From Scytonema sp. UIC 10036 (GTDB lineage: Bacteria > Cyanobacteriota > Cyanobacteriia > Cyanobacteriales > Nostocaceae), in NCBI RefSeq assembly GCF_009725235.1, contig NZ_WJFC01000188.1:1-25785 (forward strand): 25,785 nt of DNA, in the 5' to 3' direction. Of the stretch, positions 17,270-25,240 are shown one piece after another. How positions within the stretch are numbered: position 1 is the first letter of the stretch; each line of letters opens with the position of its first letter. The notes under the pieces were generated by a model. That model searched no databases and was not told the origin of the DNA. It saw only the letters and a list, made by a program, of their open reading frames with translations. Both the position numbers and the translations under genes were made by a program.

Positions 17270-17635
17270 TTAATCTTTTGCTGCGTTGGGGTCAGCAGCT
17301 ACAGCTAAAGTAATGTGACACGTTGGTTTGCGAATTTGGTAAGCCCGACCTTGTGCTCTAGGTTGGAATCTTTTCAGCACAGGTCCTTGGTCTGCATAAG
17401 CTTGAGTAATTACCAATTCAGCTCTATTTAAGCCAGCATTATGCTCCGCGTTAGCTGCAGCACTTCTTAGTAGTTTCAGAACTGGCTCGCAGGCTCGATA
17501 AGGCATGAATTCTAAGATAATAAGTGCTTCTCTATACGAGCGTCCCCGAATTTGGTCTAGTACGCGCCGTACTTTTAGGGGAGACATACGTATATAGCGG
17601 GCGATCGCTTTGACTTCAGTAGTATCAGTTGCCAT
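17270..17635 (-). CDS. rplV: 50S ribosomal protein L22
   Basis: L22 lines the narrowest part of the peptide exit tunnel. From ATG at 17635 the protein has 121 aa and starts [20 protein letters not shown], then [20 protein letters not shown]. It contains [20 protein letters not shown] and ends with [25 protein letters not shown] lies 5-6 nt before this ATG. Earlier in-frame starts at 17650 (TTG) and 17647 (ATG) overlap that Shine-Dalgarno and are unlikely. Confidence 0.97.
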   Translation of the reverse strand: MATDTTEVKAIARYIRMSPLKVRRVLDQIRGRSYREALIILEFMPYRACEPVLKLLRSAAANAEHNAGLNRAELVITQAYADQGPVLKRFQPRAQGRAYQIRKPTCHITLAVAADPNAAKD

Positions 17636-17653
17636 AATTTTCTCCATCAAAAA

Positions 17654-17725
17654 ATTTTGGATTTTAGATTTTGGATTTTAGATTCTAGATTTAATCCAAA
17701 ATCCAAAATCTACAATCTAAAATTC
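17654..17725. repeat. Inverted heptamer array, GGATTTT/AAAATCC family (copy 1)
   Basis: Left GGATTTT/AGATTTT units (17654-17690) face AATCCAAAATCC-type units (17692-17725), ending with AAAATTCT. It occupies the rpsS-rplV spacer. The same family and the same terminal AAAATTCT occur in the next two spacers. Confidence 0.93.
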
Positions 17726-17729
17726 TTTT

Positions 17730-18008
17730 TTATCTCCCTGATTTTTTATCACTTTTAGAGTGACCTCTAAAAGTGCGCGTGGGTGCAAATTCGCCCAATT
17801 TGTGTCCCACCATTTGGTCACTGATAAAGATGGGAACGTGCTGGCGTCCGTTATGAACGGCAATAGTATGACCAACCATAAATGGTAAGATTGTCGAAGC
17901 CCGCGACCAAGTTTTAATCACTTCTTTTTTGTTAGCTTCGTTCAGTCTTTCAATTTTTTCTAGAAGATGATCCGCAACAAAGGGACCTTTTTTTAGAGAA
18001 CGACCCAT
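17730..18008 (-). CDS. rpsS: 30S ribosomal protein S19
   Basis: The 92-aa protein has the S19 pattern: [59 protein letters not shown] and [20 protein letters not shown]19 is in the head of the small subunit beside S13. The start is ATG at 18008, preceded by A/C-rich array sequence without a Shine-Dalgarno. Confidence 0.98.
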   Translation of the reverse strand: MGRSLKKGPFVADHLLEKIERLNEANKKEVIKTWSRASTILPFMVGHTIAVHNGRQHVPIFISDQMVGHKLGEFAPTRTFRGHSKSDKKSGR

Positions 18009-18012
18009 ACTC

Positions 18013-18177
18013 GATTTTGGATTTTGGATTTTGGATTTTGGATTTTAGATTTTAGACTTACCAACTTCAGATTTTGGATTTTGGACTTAGAATTTTAAAT
18101 TTACCAACTCCAGTTGGACTGTGAGTTTTGGATTAATCATCCAATCCAAAATCCAAAATCTAAAATCTAAAATTCTA
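18013..18177. repeat. Inverted heptamer array, GGATTTT/AAAATCC family (copy 2)
   Basis: The left arm (18013-18056) and right arm (18140-18177) are GGATTTT/AAAATCC units. The centre (18057-18139) has a partial duplication of an ACTTACCAACT-GGATTTTGGA stretch and a short CCAACT-CC-AGTTGG hairpin (18104-18117). The right arm ends AAAATTCTA and supplies the rplB stop codon (TAG, 18175-18177). Confidence 0.92.
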
Positions 18178-19038
18178 TGATTCACGTCCGCCACGTCCGC
18201 GCTTGGAAGACTTACGACGGCGACGTACAATCAACTTACTGCTGGCTTTCTTGGGTTTGCGTGTCTTGAGACCCAAAGCAGGTTTACCCCAAGGGGTGAC
18301 AGGACCCGATCTACCAATAGGTGCTCTACCTTCACCACCACCATGGGGGTGATCCACTGGGTTCATCACACTACCTCTGACTTGAGGACGGCGACCCTTC
18401 CAGCGAACTCTACCAGCTTTACCTGCACTGAGGTTTCTGGCGTCGAGGTTACCAACTTGTCCGATTGTGGCATAGCATTCGCGGCGCACCATCCGGACTT
18501 CAGTGGAAGGTAACTTGAGAGTGACGTAATTACCTTCTTTTGCCACAACTTGAGCTGTAGCACCTGCGGCGCGAACAATTTGACCGCCTTTACCTGGTTT
18601 TAACTCTACGTTGTGGACGCTAGTACCCAAGGGAATGTTAGACAGAGGTAAAGCATTACCATTTTCGATAGGCGCAGTCGGTCCAGCAATAATTGTTCTA
18701 CCTACACCTACTCCATTGGGCTGTAAAATGTAACGCTTCTCGCCATCTTCGTATTGCAATAGAGCAATCCGTGCATTGCGGTTGGGGTCGTATTCAATAG
18801 CAATCACTTTAGCGGGAATATCACGCTTATCTCGCTTAAAGTCAATGATGCGGTAAAGACGCTTGTGTCCGCCACCTCGGTGACGGGTGGTGATACGTCC
18901 TTGATTGTTCCGACCTTTCGCACGATGGAGCGATCTGGTTAAAGACTTTTCTGGTTCGCTTTTTGTAATTTCCGAAAAGTCAGAAATTGTGACCTGGCGA
19001 GTGCTGGGGGTATAAGGGCGAAAAGAACGAGTACCCAT
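18175..19038 (-). CDS. rplB: 50S ribosomal protein L2
   Basis: L2 is needed for subunit association and peptidyl transfer. From ATG at 19038 the protein has 287 aa and starts [20 protein letters not shown], the normal N-terminus. The frame stays open upstream to 19146, but those 36 codons are array sequence, so that longer version is rejected. Key motifs are [40 protein letters not shown], and the C-terminal [20 protein letters not shown] containing the functionally important His. No Shine-Dalgarno is visible. It lies between rplW and rpsS. Confidence 0.98.
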   Translation of the reverse strand: MGTRSFRPYTPSTRQVTISDFSEITKSEPEKSLTRSLHRAKGRNNQGRITTRHRGGGHKRLYRIIDFKRDKRDIPAKVIAIEYDPNRNARIALLQYEDGEKRYILQPNGVGVGRTIIAGPTAPIENGNALPLSNIPLGTSVHNVELKPGKGGQIVRAAGATAQVVAKEGNYVTLKLPSTEVRMVRRECYATIGQVGNLDARNLSAGKAGRVRWKGRRPQVRGSVMNPVDHPHGGGEGRAPIGRSGPVTPWGKPALGLKTRKPKKASSKLIVRRRRKSSKRGRGGRES

Positions 19039-19042
19039 AACA

Positions 19043-19166
19043 ATTTTGGATTTTGGATTGGCGATTTTAGATTTGTCAATTTTTGAATTTTGGATTCTGG
19101 ATTTTTTGATTAATTTAAGTTTCAGTAACTCTAATCTAAAATCCAAAATCTAAAATCTAAAATTCT
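19043..19166. repeat. Inverted heptamer array, GGATTTT/AAAATCC family (copy 3)
   Basis: Left GGATTTT-type units, degenerate (19043-19110), and right AAAATCC/AAAATCT units (19131-19166), again ending AAAATTCT next to the rplW stop codon (TAA). It is the third consecutive spacer with this family. Confidence 0.92.
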
Positions 19167-19492
19167 TAGACTTCTGGGAATAAAACTTGTCTGATCTTCT
19201 CTACATCCCCAGCTGCGACTGTAACAATAGCTCGCTTGTATTGGGATTTGAAACCTATAAATTTACCAACACGTTTTTTCTTGCGTGGTGGTAATGCGGT
19301 ATTGACTCCTACAACTTTGACGTCAAATAAGTTTTCAATAGCCGCCTTGATTTCTGGTTTGGTCGCTTTTGGAGTCACTTCAAAAGTGTATTTATTCTGC
19401 TCCATTAAGATAGTCGCCTTTTCAGTTAGAATTGGGCGACGTATAAGATCCGGGAGCTTACGGACGTCAAACTCTTGAGGTATCTTTCCCAC
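19166..19492 (-). CDS. rplW: 50S ribosomal protein L23
   Basis: The 108-aa protein has the L23 pattern: [60 protein letters not shown] and [20 protein letters not shown]23 sits at the tunnel exit and is the main docking site of trigger factor and SRP. The start is GTG at 19492, with a perfect AGGAGG 6 nt upstream. It overlaps the 3' end of rplD by 26 nt, which implies translational coupling. Confidence 0.98.
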   Translation of the reverse strand: MGKIPQEFDVRKLPDLIRRPILTEKATILMEQNKYTFEVTPKATKPEIKAAIENLFDVKVVGVNTALPPRKKKRVGKFIGFKSQYKRAIVTVAAGDVEKIRQVLFPEV

Positions 19493-20117
19493 CGTAGACC
19501 TCCTGAATCTTTTCTAAAGCTTGCGCTGTTACAACAATTTTGTCAGCATGGAGCAAGTCGTAAACGTTGAGTTGATCTGCTGGAATGAGTTTGAGATTTT
19601 CTAAGTTACGGGCTGACAAGTATACGTTTTCCGTGCGTTCCGATAAGATTAACAAAGTTTTGCTTTCTGGAGCCGCACCCCAACGAGCGATCGCACTGAC
19701 CAACTCTTTTGTTTTGGGACGTTGGATTTGATCGCTAAATTCTTCTACCACAATCAAATCATCGATTCGACTGGCGAATGCTGTTCTCAGGGCCAACTGC
19801 CGTTCTTTACGGTTCATTTTGATTTCAAAATCTCTGGGTTTTGGTCCAAAGATGACACCACCACCGCGCCATAATGGTGAACGGATAGATCCAGCACGAG
19901 CTCGACCAGTTCCTTTTTGCCGCCAAGGTTTGCGACCGCCTCCTCGAACTTCCGAACGAGTTTTTGTACTAGCTGTTCCTTGGCGAGCATTAGTCATTTG
20001 TCTCACCAAGGCTCTATGCACGATGTGAGACGCCGTTTTTTCCTTGGCTACTTTCAAATCGAACGATCCTTGTCCGACTTGCTCTCCTTGCCAATTTTTG
20101 ACTACATACTCCAACAT
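19467..20117 (-). CDS. rplD: 50S ribosomal protein L4
   Basis: The 216-aa protein has the L4 pattern: [40 protein letters not shown], the tunnel loop [20 protein letters not shown] with [19 protein letters not shown], and the [20 protein letters not shown] end. L4 reaches into the exit tunnel; in E. coli it also represses the S10 operon, which is unproven here. The start is ATG at 20117 with AAAGGA 5 nt upstream. That Shine-Dalgarno is part of the heptamer array. The 3' end overlaps rplW. Confidence 0.98.
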   Translation of the reverse strand: MLEYVVKNWQGEQVGQGSFDLKVAKEKTASHIVHRALVRQMTNARQGTASTKTRSEVRGGGRKPWRQKGTGRARAGSIRSPLWRGGGVIFGPKPRDFEIKMNRKERQLALRTAFASRIDDLIVVEEFSDQIQRPKTKELVSAIARWGAAPESKTLLILSERTENVYLSARNLENLKLIPADQLNVYDLLHADKIVVTAQALEKIQEVYGGKDTSRV

Positions 20118-20250
20118 TTTTGTCCTTTGTCCTTTGTCTTTTGTCCTTTGTCATTTGTCCTTTGTCATTTGTCCTTTGTCATTTGTCACTTTTTGAAAAT
20201 CGCAACTAATGACCGATGACCAATGACTAATGACCAATAACTAATGACGG
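20118..20250. repeat. Inverted heptamer array, TTTGTCC/AATGACC family
   Basis: The left arm (20118-20188) alternates TTTGTCC and TTTGTCA units; the right arm (20204-20250) has CAATGAC and TAATGAC units. The arms pair partly. The unit next to rplD reads AAAGGAC on the coding strand and gives the Shine-Dalgarno of rplD; an AAAGGA one unit further upstream is repeated. Confidence 0.93.
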
Positions 20251-20252
20251 AC

Positions 20253-20894
20253 TTATGATTTTTTACCAACTATGTTTGCCGGAAGAATATTTACAATAGC
20301 TCCGGGCTTACCAGGAACAGCTCCCTTGATCAGCAATAAGTTACGTTCTGAGTCTACTCGTACTATAGTTAGCTTGCGAATTGTGACTTGCTCGCCACCT
20401 AATCGTCCAGCCATCCGCTTTCCGGGATAGACACGACCGGGAGTCGTACCAGCACCAATCGAACCTGGTTGTCTGTGGTTTTTAGAACCATGAGACATTG
20501 GTCCTCGACCAAAGTTGTTGCGTTTTTGGTTGCCAGCAAAACCGCGACCTATACTTGTACCAACTACATCTACTATTTGACCGGCACTAAAAATATCTGC
20601 TTTAAGCTCTTGACCTAAAGAATACTCACTAGAGTTATCTATGCGATATTCATGCAAATGACGCAATGCTGGGGCAGATGACTTAGCAAGATGTCCCAAC
20701 AGTGGTTTATTCAGTGCTTTTGGCTTTACTTCGCCATAACCCACTTGGATGGCGGAGTAACCGTCGGTCTGCTTTGTTTTGACTTGGGTAACGGTGCATG
20801 GCCCCGCTTTGATAACAGTGACAGGAATAGCAACTCCATCGCCATCAAATATTTGGGTCATGCCCAGTTTGGTGCCGAGAATACCTACAGACAC
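20253..20894 (-). CDS. rplC: 50S ribosomal protein L3
   Basis: The 213-aa protein has the L3 pattern: [40 protein letters not shown], the internal [20 protein letters not shown] with [20 protein letters not shown] and [19 protein letters not shown]3 nucleates 50S assembly and its loop approaches the peptidyl transferase centre. The start is GTG at 20894, with AAGGAG 11 nt upstream. It is the first gene of the cluster; rpsJ, first in E. coli, is absent, and is expected in the str cluster in cyanobacteria. Confidence 0.98.
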   Translation of the reverse strand: MSVGILGTKLGMTQIFDGDGVAIPVTVIKAGPCTVTQVKTKQTDGYSAIQVGYGEVKPKALNKPLLGHLAKSSAPALRHLHEYRIDNSSEYSLGQELKADIFSAGQIVDVVGTSIGRGFAGNQKRNNFGRGPMSHGSKNHRQPGSIGAGTTPGRVYPGKRMAGRLGGEQVTIRKLTIVRVDSERNLLLIKGAVPGKPGAIVNILPANIVGKKS

Positions 20895-21560
20895 AGTTAC
20901 TGGCTCTCCTTACTTAACTTTTTTCCGTTAACATCGGATTTTAGACATCTGTAATATAAGCTCAGGTAAGCGTTTCCAGCTTTTTTGAGCTGACCTCTGA
21001 AGTCGAATCTGCTAGGTTCACAGTTACAACTTCTTTGGGTCTCCACTACTGTCCCTACTGTTCGGTGAATCCGATTCTGTTTGTTTTCACCACACAGCCA
21101 GAATTGTCTTCCATAGTGGAAGATCTCATTTCTGGATTGAATGCAAGGCACGAGAGCTTTGCGTTTCGTGCAGCAACGCTTTTATTTAAGCAGTTGATTC
21201 GGCACTCTTTCAAAAGCAGTAGTAGGACTTAAGTAGGAACCTACCCAGTATCCATCAACTGAGGCTAACGCAATGCCACAAACAAACACTACTGCTCAGT
21301 TTTTTTTACTGCTCACCTCAAACAATCGCTTAAGGTTTTTGCGGTCTTTGCTCGGGCTAAGAACTGAGTGTACTATGTACCTTAGGATAACCCTGATTCT
21401 TCAACCAATGACCCTTAAGAATAGTTTATCCAGTTTACCAATCTTTTGACCAATCCTCACTAGTTTATCCTAAATTTGGAAAATTATCTCCAAGTTTGAT
21501 GACAAAACCATCCGGAAATGCCAGTAGAAAAGTAACCTGACTTTACTAAATGTCACGATC
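20895..21560 (-). other. Putative S10-cluster leader and spacer
   Basis: This stretch of about 665 nt upstream of rplC has no convincing gene. Visible structures include CAGCT-TTTTTG-AGCTG (20977-20992), CTTCCA-TAG-TGGAAG near 21107-21121, and a GCACGA/TCGTGC stem near 21149-21172. TAGTTTATCC is repeated at 21422-21431 and 21461-21470. If transcription starts at the promoter near 21565, this would be a very long untranslated leader, a possible place for feedback control by a ribosomal protein. Other start sites closer to rplC, such as near a TATATT at 20953-20958, cannot be excluded. Confidence 0.4.
21257..21307 (+). terminator. Weak terminator-like structure on the plus strand
   Basis: AACTGAG (21257-21263) pairs with CTCAGTT (21295-21301), and a run of T continues to 21307. 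A second possible pairing is AGCAGTAGT (21215-21223) with ACTACTGCT (21288-21296). The loops are long (31 and 64 nt), so a functional terminator, perhaps of a small plus-strand RNA, is only a possibility. Confidence 0.2.
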
Positions 21561-21564
21561 CAAT

Positions 21565-21593
21565 AATATAGCGCACAGATTTATATTTGTCTA
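21565..21593 (-). promoter_or_regulatory. Candidate promoter of the S10 cluster
   Basis: On the minus strand TAGACA (21588-21593), a 17-bp spacer and TATATT (21565-21570) form a good sigma-70 match, one mismatch from the consensus in each box. Transcription would start near 21558, giving a leader of about 660 nt before rplC. No stronger candidate was found closer to rplC. Confidence 0.4.
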
Positions 21594-21609
21594 GAAATTT
21601 TTTGAGAGA

Positions 21610-21728
21610 CTGGGGACAAGGGGGACGAGGACAGGGAGGACAAGGAGGACAAGGAGGACAAGGAGGAAGAACTATTCCCAATGACCAATGACAAATGACA
21701 AATGACAAATGACCAATGACAAATGACA
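21610..21728. repeat. Composite array: 9-bp units followed by CAATGAC heptamers
   Basis: The left part is purine-rich with a 9-bp period (AGGAGGACA, about 21610-21670). The right part (21676-21728) has heptamers CAATGAC and AAATGAC. The two parts are not complementary, unlike the other arrays. It lies about 40 nt upstream of ndhN, between ndhN and the candidate S10 promoter. Confidence 0.9.
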
Positions 21729-21770
21729 GATAATAGAGATGTCAAAGTGGGATAGGATAAAGAATAATCT

Positions 21771-22247
21771 ATGGCATTAATTACCACTGGCGGCGGTTTC
21801 ATCCGCGATCTAGAGAAGCATGGCTCTCTCGGTGTGTACGTACCTCTCGAAGGCGGTTTTGAAGGTCGGTACAGACGCCGACTGCGTGCAGCAGGCTATG
21901 TTGCCCTCAATTTGTCTGCAAAGGGACTGGGAGACGTAGCTGCCTATCTCACCGGAGTTCATGGTGTTCGACCTCCACATCTCGGTAAAAAAAGCACGGG
22001 TAGTGGTGCAGCAGTAGGTTATGTATACTATGTGCCACCAATTGTTAACTCTCAGCTAGAACAACTTCCACCAAAATCTAAAGGTTTGGTGTTATGGATT
22101 ATTGAAGGACAAGTTCTTTCAGATCAAGAAGTTGAGTTCTTGGCAACTTTACCTAGCATAGAACCAAGAGTTAAAGTCATCATTGAGAGAGGAGGCGATC
22201 GCGCTTTCCGATGGCTACCTTTACAAAAAACTCTGTTAGCTAGCTAG
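21771..22247 (+). CDS. ndhN: NAD(P)H-quinone oxidoreductase subunit N
   Basis: NdhN is a peripheral subunit of the cyanobacterial NDH-1 complex of the thylakoid membrane, which takes electrons from ferredoxin for cyclic and respiratory flow. The 158-aa protein shows the family pattern: MALITTGGGFIRDLEKHGSL, GVYVPLEGGFEGRYRRRLRA, YVALNLSAKGLGDVAAYLTG, GVRPPHLGKK, and a C-terminal GLVLWIIEGQVLSDQEVEFL. No membrane segments, as expected. The start is ATG at 21771 without a well-placed Shine-Dalgarno sequence. It is divergent from the ribosomal cluster and stands alone, followed by a strong hairpin. Confidence 0.95.
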   Translation: MALITTGGGFIRDLEKHGSLGVYVPLEGGFEGRYRRRLRAAGYVALNLSAKGLGDVAAYLTGVHGVRPPHLGKKSTGSGAAVGYVYYVPPIVNSQLEQLPPKSKGLVLWIIEGQVLSDQEVEFLATLPSIEPRVKVIIERGGDRAFRWLPLQKTLLAS

Positions 22248-22279
22248 CGAAGATACGGGGTAAAAGTACCACAAATAAC

Positions 22280-22307
22280 GTAAAGACGCGCTATGGCGCG
22301 TCTTTAC
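22280..22307 (+). repeat. Perfect 12-bp hairpin after ndhN (dispersed repeat)
   Basis: GTAAAGACGCGC and GCGCGTCTTTAC form a perfect 12-bp stem with loop TATG, 33 nt after the ndhN stop. It resembles a palindromic repeat common in filamentous cyanobacteria. It may end or stabilise the ndhN transcript, but no T-run follows. The following sequence, 22308-22609, is AT-rich and I see no other feature in it. Confidence 0.8.
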
Positions 22308-22609
22308 ATTTATGTATTACACACAATTGAGAACTGCTATAAAACTTGTTTTTTCATAGTATTTATACTTGCTTTTTATGGTAGTTATACTTCAGTGAGT
22401 ACAGTATAATTCAGATCTAAAATAATCAGCCTACCCTTGTGACATTTAAAATAGCTTTGCAAGTGAAATATCACTTCTCAACATTTGAACTGAAGCTATA
22501 TAATGCATTTTAGAATCTATTTAAGAAATATAACGAACTGTAGAAGCTAACTTAATTAAACAAAATTACATATTTGAATTAATACTTTTTATACAATCAT
22601 CAAAATAGT

Positions 22610-23194
22610 ATGAAACTGGAATCTCTGTTAAAACTCAACCGTACTATTCGCGCAATTGGTTTTGATGATAGTCCTTTTTTACGTGGAGCAGGAGGTAAAG
22701 TCCACATAGGAGGGGTTGTGTGTGCGGGAACTCGCTTTGAGGGAATGGTGTGGGGAGAAATACAGCAAGACGGCTTAGATGCAACAGAGATGATTTGTAA
22801 ATTACTGCTTGGCAGCAAGTTCTTACCGCAATTGCATATCGTATTACTGGATGGAATTGGATTCGGTGGGTTTAACCTAGTGAACCTTCCAGAATTAGCT
22901 CACAGATTACTACTTCCTTGTGTTGCTGTTATGCGCCGCGTACCCGATTTAGTTGCTGTTGAAGACGCCATGAGTCGTTTGCCAAATTTTCAGCAACGGC
23001 AAGAACTACTGAGACTTGCAGGTACTATCTATGAATATCCACCGTTTTTCTTTCAAGTTTGCGGTGAAGAACCTGAGGTTATTGCCACAGCACTGCATCG
23101 CTTAACCGATTGTGGCAAAGTTCCCGAAGCCTTGCGATTAGCACATTTGATTGCAGCTGCTGTTATTAAAGGAGAGAGTAGTAGTTCAGCCTAA
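22610..23194 (+). CDS. DUF99 family protein (endonuclease dU-like)
   Basis: The 194-aa protein matches the DUF99/UPF0215 family, named Endo_dU (PF01949) because of its relation to endonuclease V. Family marks are AIGFDDSPF with Asp19 and Asp20, HIGGVVCAGTRFEGMVWGEI, and VLLDGIGFGGFN with Asp81, the acidic residues expected in an RNase H-like metal site. Archaeal members have been linked to cleavage at deoxyuridine in DNA; the role in cyanobacteria is not established. The start is ATG at 22610 without a Shine-Dalgarno sequence. It stands alone between two spacers with dispersed repeats, so no partner is suggested. Confidence 0.88.
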   Translation: MKLESLLKLNRTIRAIGFDDSPFLRGAGGKVHIGGVVCAGTRFEGMVWGEIQQDGLDATEMICKLLLGSKFLPQLHIVLLDGIGFGGFNLVNLPELAHRLLLPCVAVMRRVPDLVAVEDAMSRLPNFQQRQELLRLAGTIYEYPPFFFQVCGEEPEVIATALHRLTDCGKVPEALRLAHLIAAAVIKGESSSSA

Positions 23195-23567
23195 CAGTAA
23201 AAAATATTCAGATGTAGGGTGTGTTAAGATACTCGTTCGTAACGCACCGAAATTTCGGTAATTAAGTATTTTTACCCCTCCTAACCTCCCCTTACAAAGG
23301 GGAGGAAAATAAATTTCCTTGTTGGACCTAAAAATGAGAAAACACATTTGTTGGGTTTCGTTCCTCAACCCAACCTACAAATATACTTTATTGGAAATCA
23401 ATTGATAGTTTTTTACTCCGAATTACTACGGAAAAAGTTTATCTGGTAAGATGGGAACAATATATATCTAGACGGGCAACTCCCGTCATAACTTGCCATA
23501 CTAAAAAGGGGGAGCAAATTGGCAATCCCTCCCCACTGTCTGAAACATAAAGTTAATTTAAGTTACT
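23195..23567. repeat. Spacer with a cluster of dispersed palindromic repeats
   Basis: There is no gene. Palindromes: ACCGAAATTTCGGT (23246-23259); CCTCCCCTT-ACA-AAGGGGAGG (23285-23305, 9-bp stem); TTGGGTT/AACCCAA (23351-23373); GACGGG-CAACT-CCCGTC (23471-23487). The second and third resemble repeats seen many times in filamentous cyanobacterial genomes. A promoter for the next gene must lie here, but I could not pick one. Confidence 0.75.
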
Positions 23568-24122
23568 ATGAGACGTAAATCTTCTGGTAGAACAGCTACC
23601 CCTCCCAGACCTACTACCCCTAAATCTTCTATTTTTCAATCTCCCTTATTTAATGTCACCACCATAGCAATTCTGGCAGGGGTGTTTGTTTTGGGCATTG
23701 GGATTGGTATTGCTTTTAGCTCCACAGCAACATTTACCCCAAACAACGTAGCTAGTAGGGAATTTATTGATACTAAAGCACCCAACCCCGAACTTTGCGT
23801 TCAGTATGGAGCCAGTGCGATGGTAATGGATACCCGGCTATTTGTGACTCTCAACCCATTTAAAGTCTATGTTGGTCAACCTAGTATGCGTCCTGGGTGC
23901 GTTCTGCGTTCCAGTAACTGGGCTATTTTAGAGCAAAGAAAGCTTGTGACAGGAGATCAGGTGAGAGAGTGTAAAAATCGTCTTAACCATTTCGCATACG
24001 CTGGTGACTTAAACAGTGATAAACCTGATATTAGCTGTACCTACGAGAATGACGATGCGAAGAACTTTTTCCTCAATACTCCCGGTGCTACAGCACCAGC
24101 TCTAGAAACAGAAAGATTTTAA
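23568..24122 (+). CDS. DUF3172 family membrane-anchored protein
   Basis: The 184-aa protein looks like the cyanobacterial DUF3172 family. A basic, Pro/Ser/Thr-rich N-terminus (residues 1-29) is followed by one membrane segment, TTIAILAGVFVLGIGIGIAF (about 31-50). A soluble part follows with ELCVQYGASAMVMDTRLFVT, LNPFKVYVGQPSMRPGCVLR and VRECKNRLNHFAYAGDL. Cysteines in this part may form disulfides. Function is unknown. The start is ATG at 23568; no good Shine-Dalgarno. It faces the AMIN-domain gene across a heptamer array. Confidence 0.82.
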   Translation: MRRKSSGRTATPPRPTTPKSSIFQSPLFNVTTIAILAGVFVLGIGIGIAFSSTATFTPNNVASREFIDTKAPNPELCVQYGASAMVMDTRLFVTLNPFKVYVGQPSMRPGCVLRSSNWAILEQRKLVTGDQVRECKNRLNHFAYAGDLNSDKPDISCTYENDDAKNFFLNTPGATAPALETERF

Positions 24123-24125
24123 TTT

Positions 24126-24260
24126 GTTAATGGTTAATGGTTAGTGGTTAGTGGTTAGTGGTTGGATTACTATTAACAACTAACAACTAACAACTAACAA
24201 CTAACAACTAACAACTAACAACTAACAACTAACAACTAACAACTAACAACTAACAACTAA
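24126..24260. repeat. Inverted heptamer array, GGTTAGT/CAACTAA family
   Basis: The left arm has GGTTAGT units (24126-24164); the right arm has about twelve nearly perfect CAACTAA units (24172-24260). The arms match except for one position per unit. It separates convergent genes and supplies the stop codon (TAG) of the AMIN gene, so arrays are not limited to the ribosomal cluster. Confidence 0.95.
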
Positions 24261-25174
24261 TTTCTAATTCTGGGCAACGGTTGACCAAAATTAATGACTT
24301 CAGGAGCATCAGCGCCGTAAGGCTGGTTGGGCGCATTGGGAACTGGAAAATTTGGTGTTCTTGAAGGTGGGGTGTTGTTGTAGTTACTCGGTTGATTTGG
24401 AAAAAAAGCTGGTGGAAGACCGAAATTCGGTGCTTGATGAGGATTTTTAGGTGCTAAAGGAGGAACTTGGACAAACGGCACTTGGGGAGAGTAGTTGGTT
24501 GTTGGTGGTAAATTTGTATACCCAGATGGCGCACTCAAAGATGGTGGCGCTCCATAGGTATTGAGTGGAAAATTGCTGGCTGGTTGTGGAGGGTAAATAC
24601 CAGGCGGTAAGTAACCAGATGGTTGTGGAGGATAAATACCGGGTGGTAGGTTCTCTGAGAATGGTTGGTTAATGGTTGTTGGTGGAAAATTGCCAGGTGA
24701 AGGAGGTAAGTTACCTGGAGCTAAGTAAGTATTGTTCCTAGAAATTGTAGGGCGTAACACCCAGCGATTGGCTTGCTGGGAAAGAGGTTGTAATTGCAAT
24801 CTTGCTGGATCTAGGAGAGTTCCTGGAGCTAAATCTAGGACAATACGAGTTACGTCTGCATTTAATTGGGAAATACGGATGCTCTGGATGGCTCCAAGAT
24901 AATTTTGTCGAGTGGAAACATTGCCTAGTTTGGTGTCTGGCAAATCGATAACAATGCGAGGCGGTTGGGCGAGGTAGAATGGGCGTGGTTGAGAGGCTGC
25001 TGAGAGAGAAATTTCTAGTTGTAGAGCTTCTGGATTGAATCGCCAATCTTCCAACCGCACTATTTGCTGTGCATAACTACTACCAGTATGAAGAGCGATC
25101 GCAACATACGAGCCAAGCAAGCCAATCCCAAATACATGCTGGCAGTAATATAAAAGTGGTTTGTGCTTACCCAT
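24257..25174 (-). CDS. AMIN domain protein with proline-rich tail
   Basis: From ATG at 25174 (GAGGAG 10 nt upstream) the protein has 305 aa; an in-frame start at 25216 is less likely. The first 35 residues contain a hydrophobic segment (VFGIGLLGSYVAIAL) ending SSYAQQ, a likely signal peptide. The AMIN domain follows (residues about 37-120: VRLEDWRFNPEALQLEISLS, PPRIVIDLPDTKLG, IRISQLNADVTRIVLDLAPG). AMIN domains target envelope proteins such as AmiC and PilQ to the periplasm or septum. The rest is Pro/Asn-rich with a duplicated 13-residue unit (LPPGIYPPQP). No amidase or secretin domain follows, so it is an AMIN-only protein. Its stop codon is array-derived. Confidence 0.85.
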   Translation of the reverse strand: MGKHKPLLYYCQHVFGIGLLGSYVAIALHTGSSYAQQIVRLEDWRFNPEALQLEISLSAASQPRPFYLAQPPRIVIDLPDTKLGNVSTRQNYLGAIQSIRISQLNADVTRIVLDLAPGTLLDPARLQLQPLSQQANRWVLRPTISRNNTYLAPGNLPPSPGNFPPTTINQPFSENLPPGIYPPQPSGYLPPGIYPPQPASNFPLNTYGAPPSLSAPSGYTNLPPTTNYSPQVPFVQVPPLAPKNPHQAPNFGLPPAFFPNQPSNYNNTPPSRTPNFPVPNAPNQPYGADAPEVINFGQPLPRIRN

Positions 25175-25240
25175 ACGCTTAATGCTCCTCACGTTTACCG
25201 AGTAGTAGTAAATCAATCTAAATATGGCATCAATTTGTAC

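Noticed and set aside
19039..19146. N-terminal extension of rplB by 36 residues
   Set aside because: The extension is translated array sequence (Lys/Ile/Ser-rich) and the L2 family starts at [12 protein letters not shown] at 19038 is the start.
20897..21151. Minus-strand frame of 84 codons ending 2 nt before the rplC start, possibly a leader peptide
   Set aside because: It starts with GTG without a ribosome-binding sequence, shows no recognisable family or domain and overlaps stem-loops. It was kept only as part of the leader region.
22280..22307. Classical intrinsic terminator after ndhN
   Set aside because: The 12-bp stem is strong but no T-run follows, and the sequence resembles a dispersed palindromic repeat. 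It was reported as a repeat.
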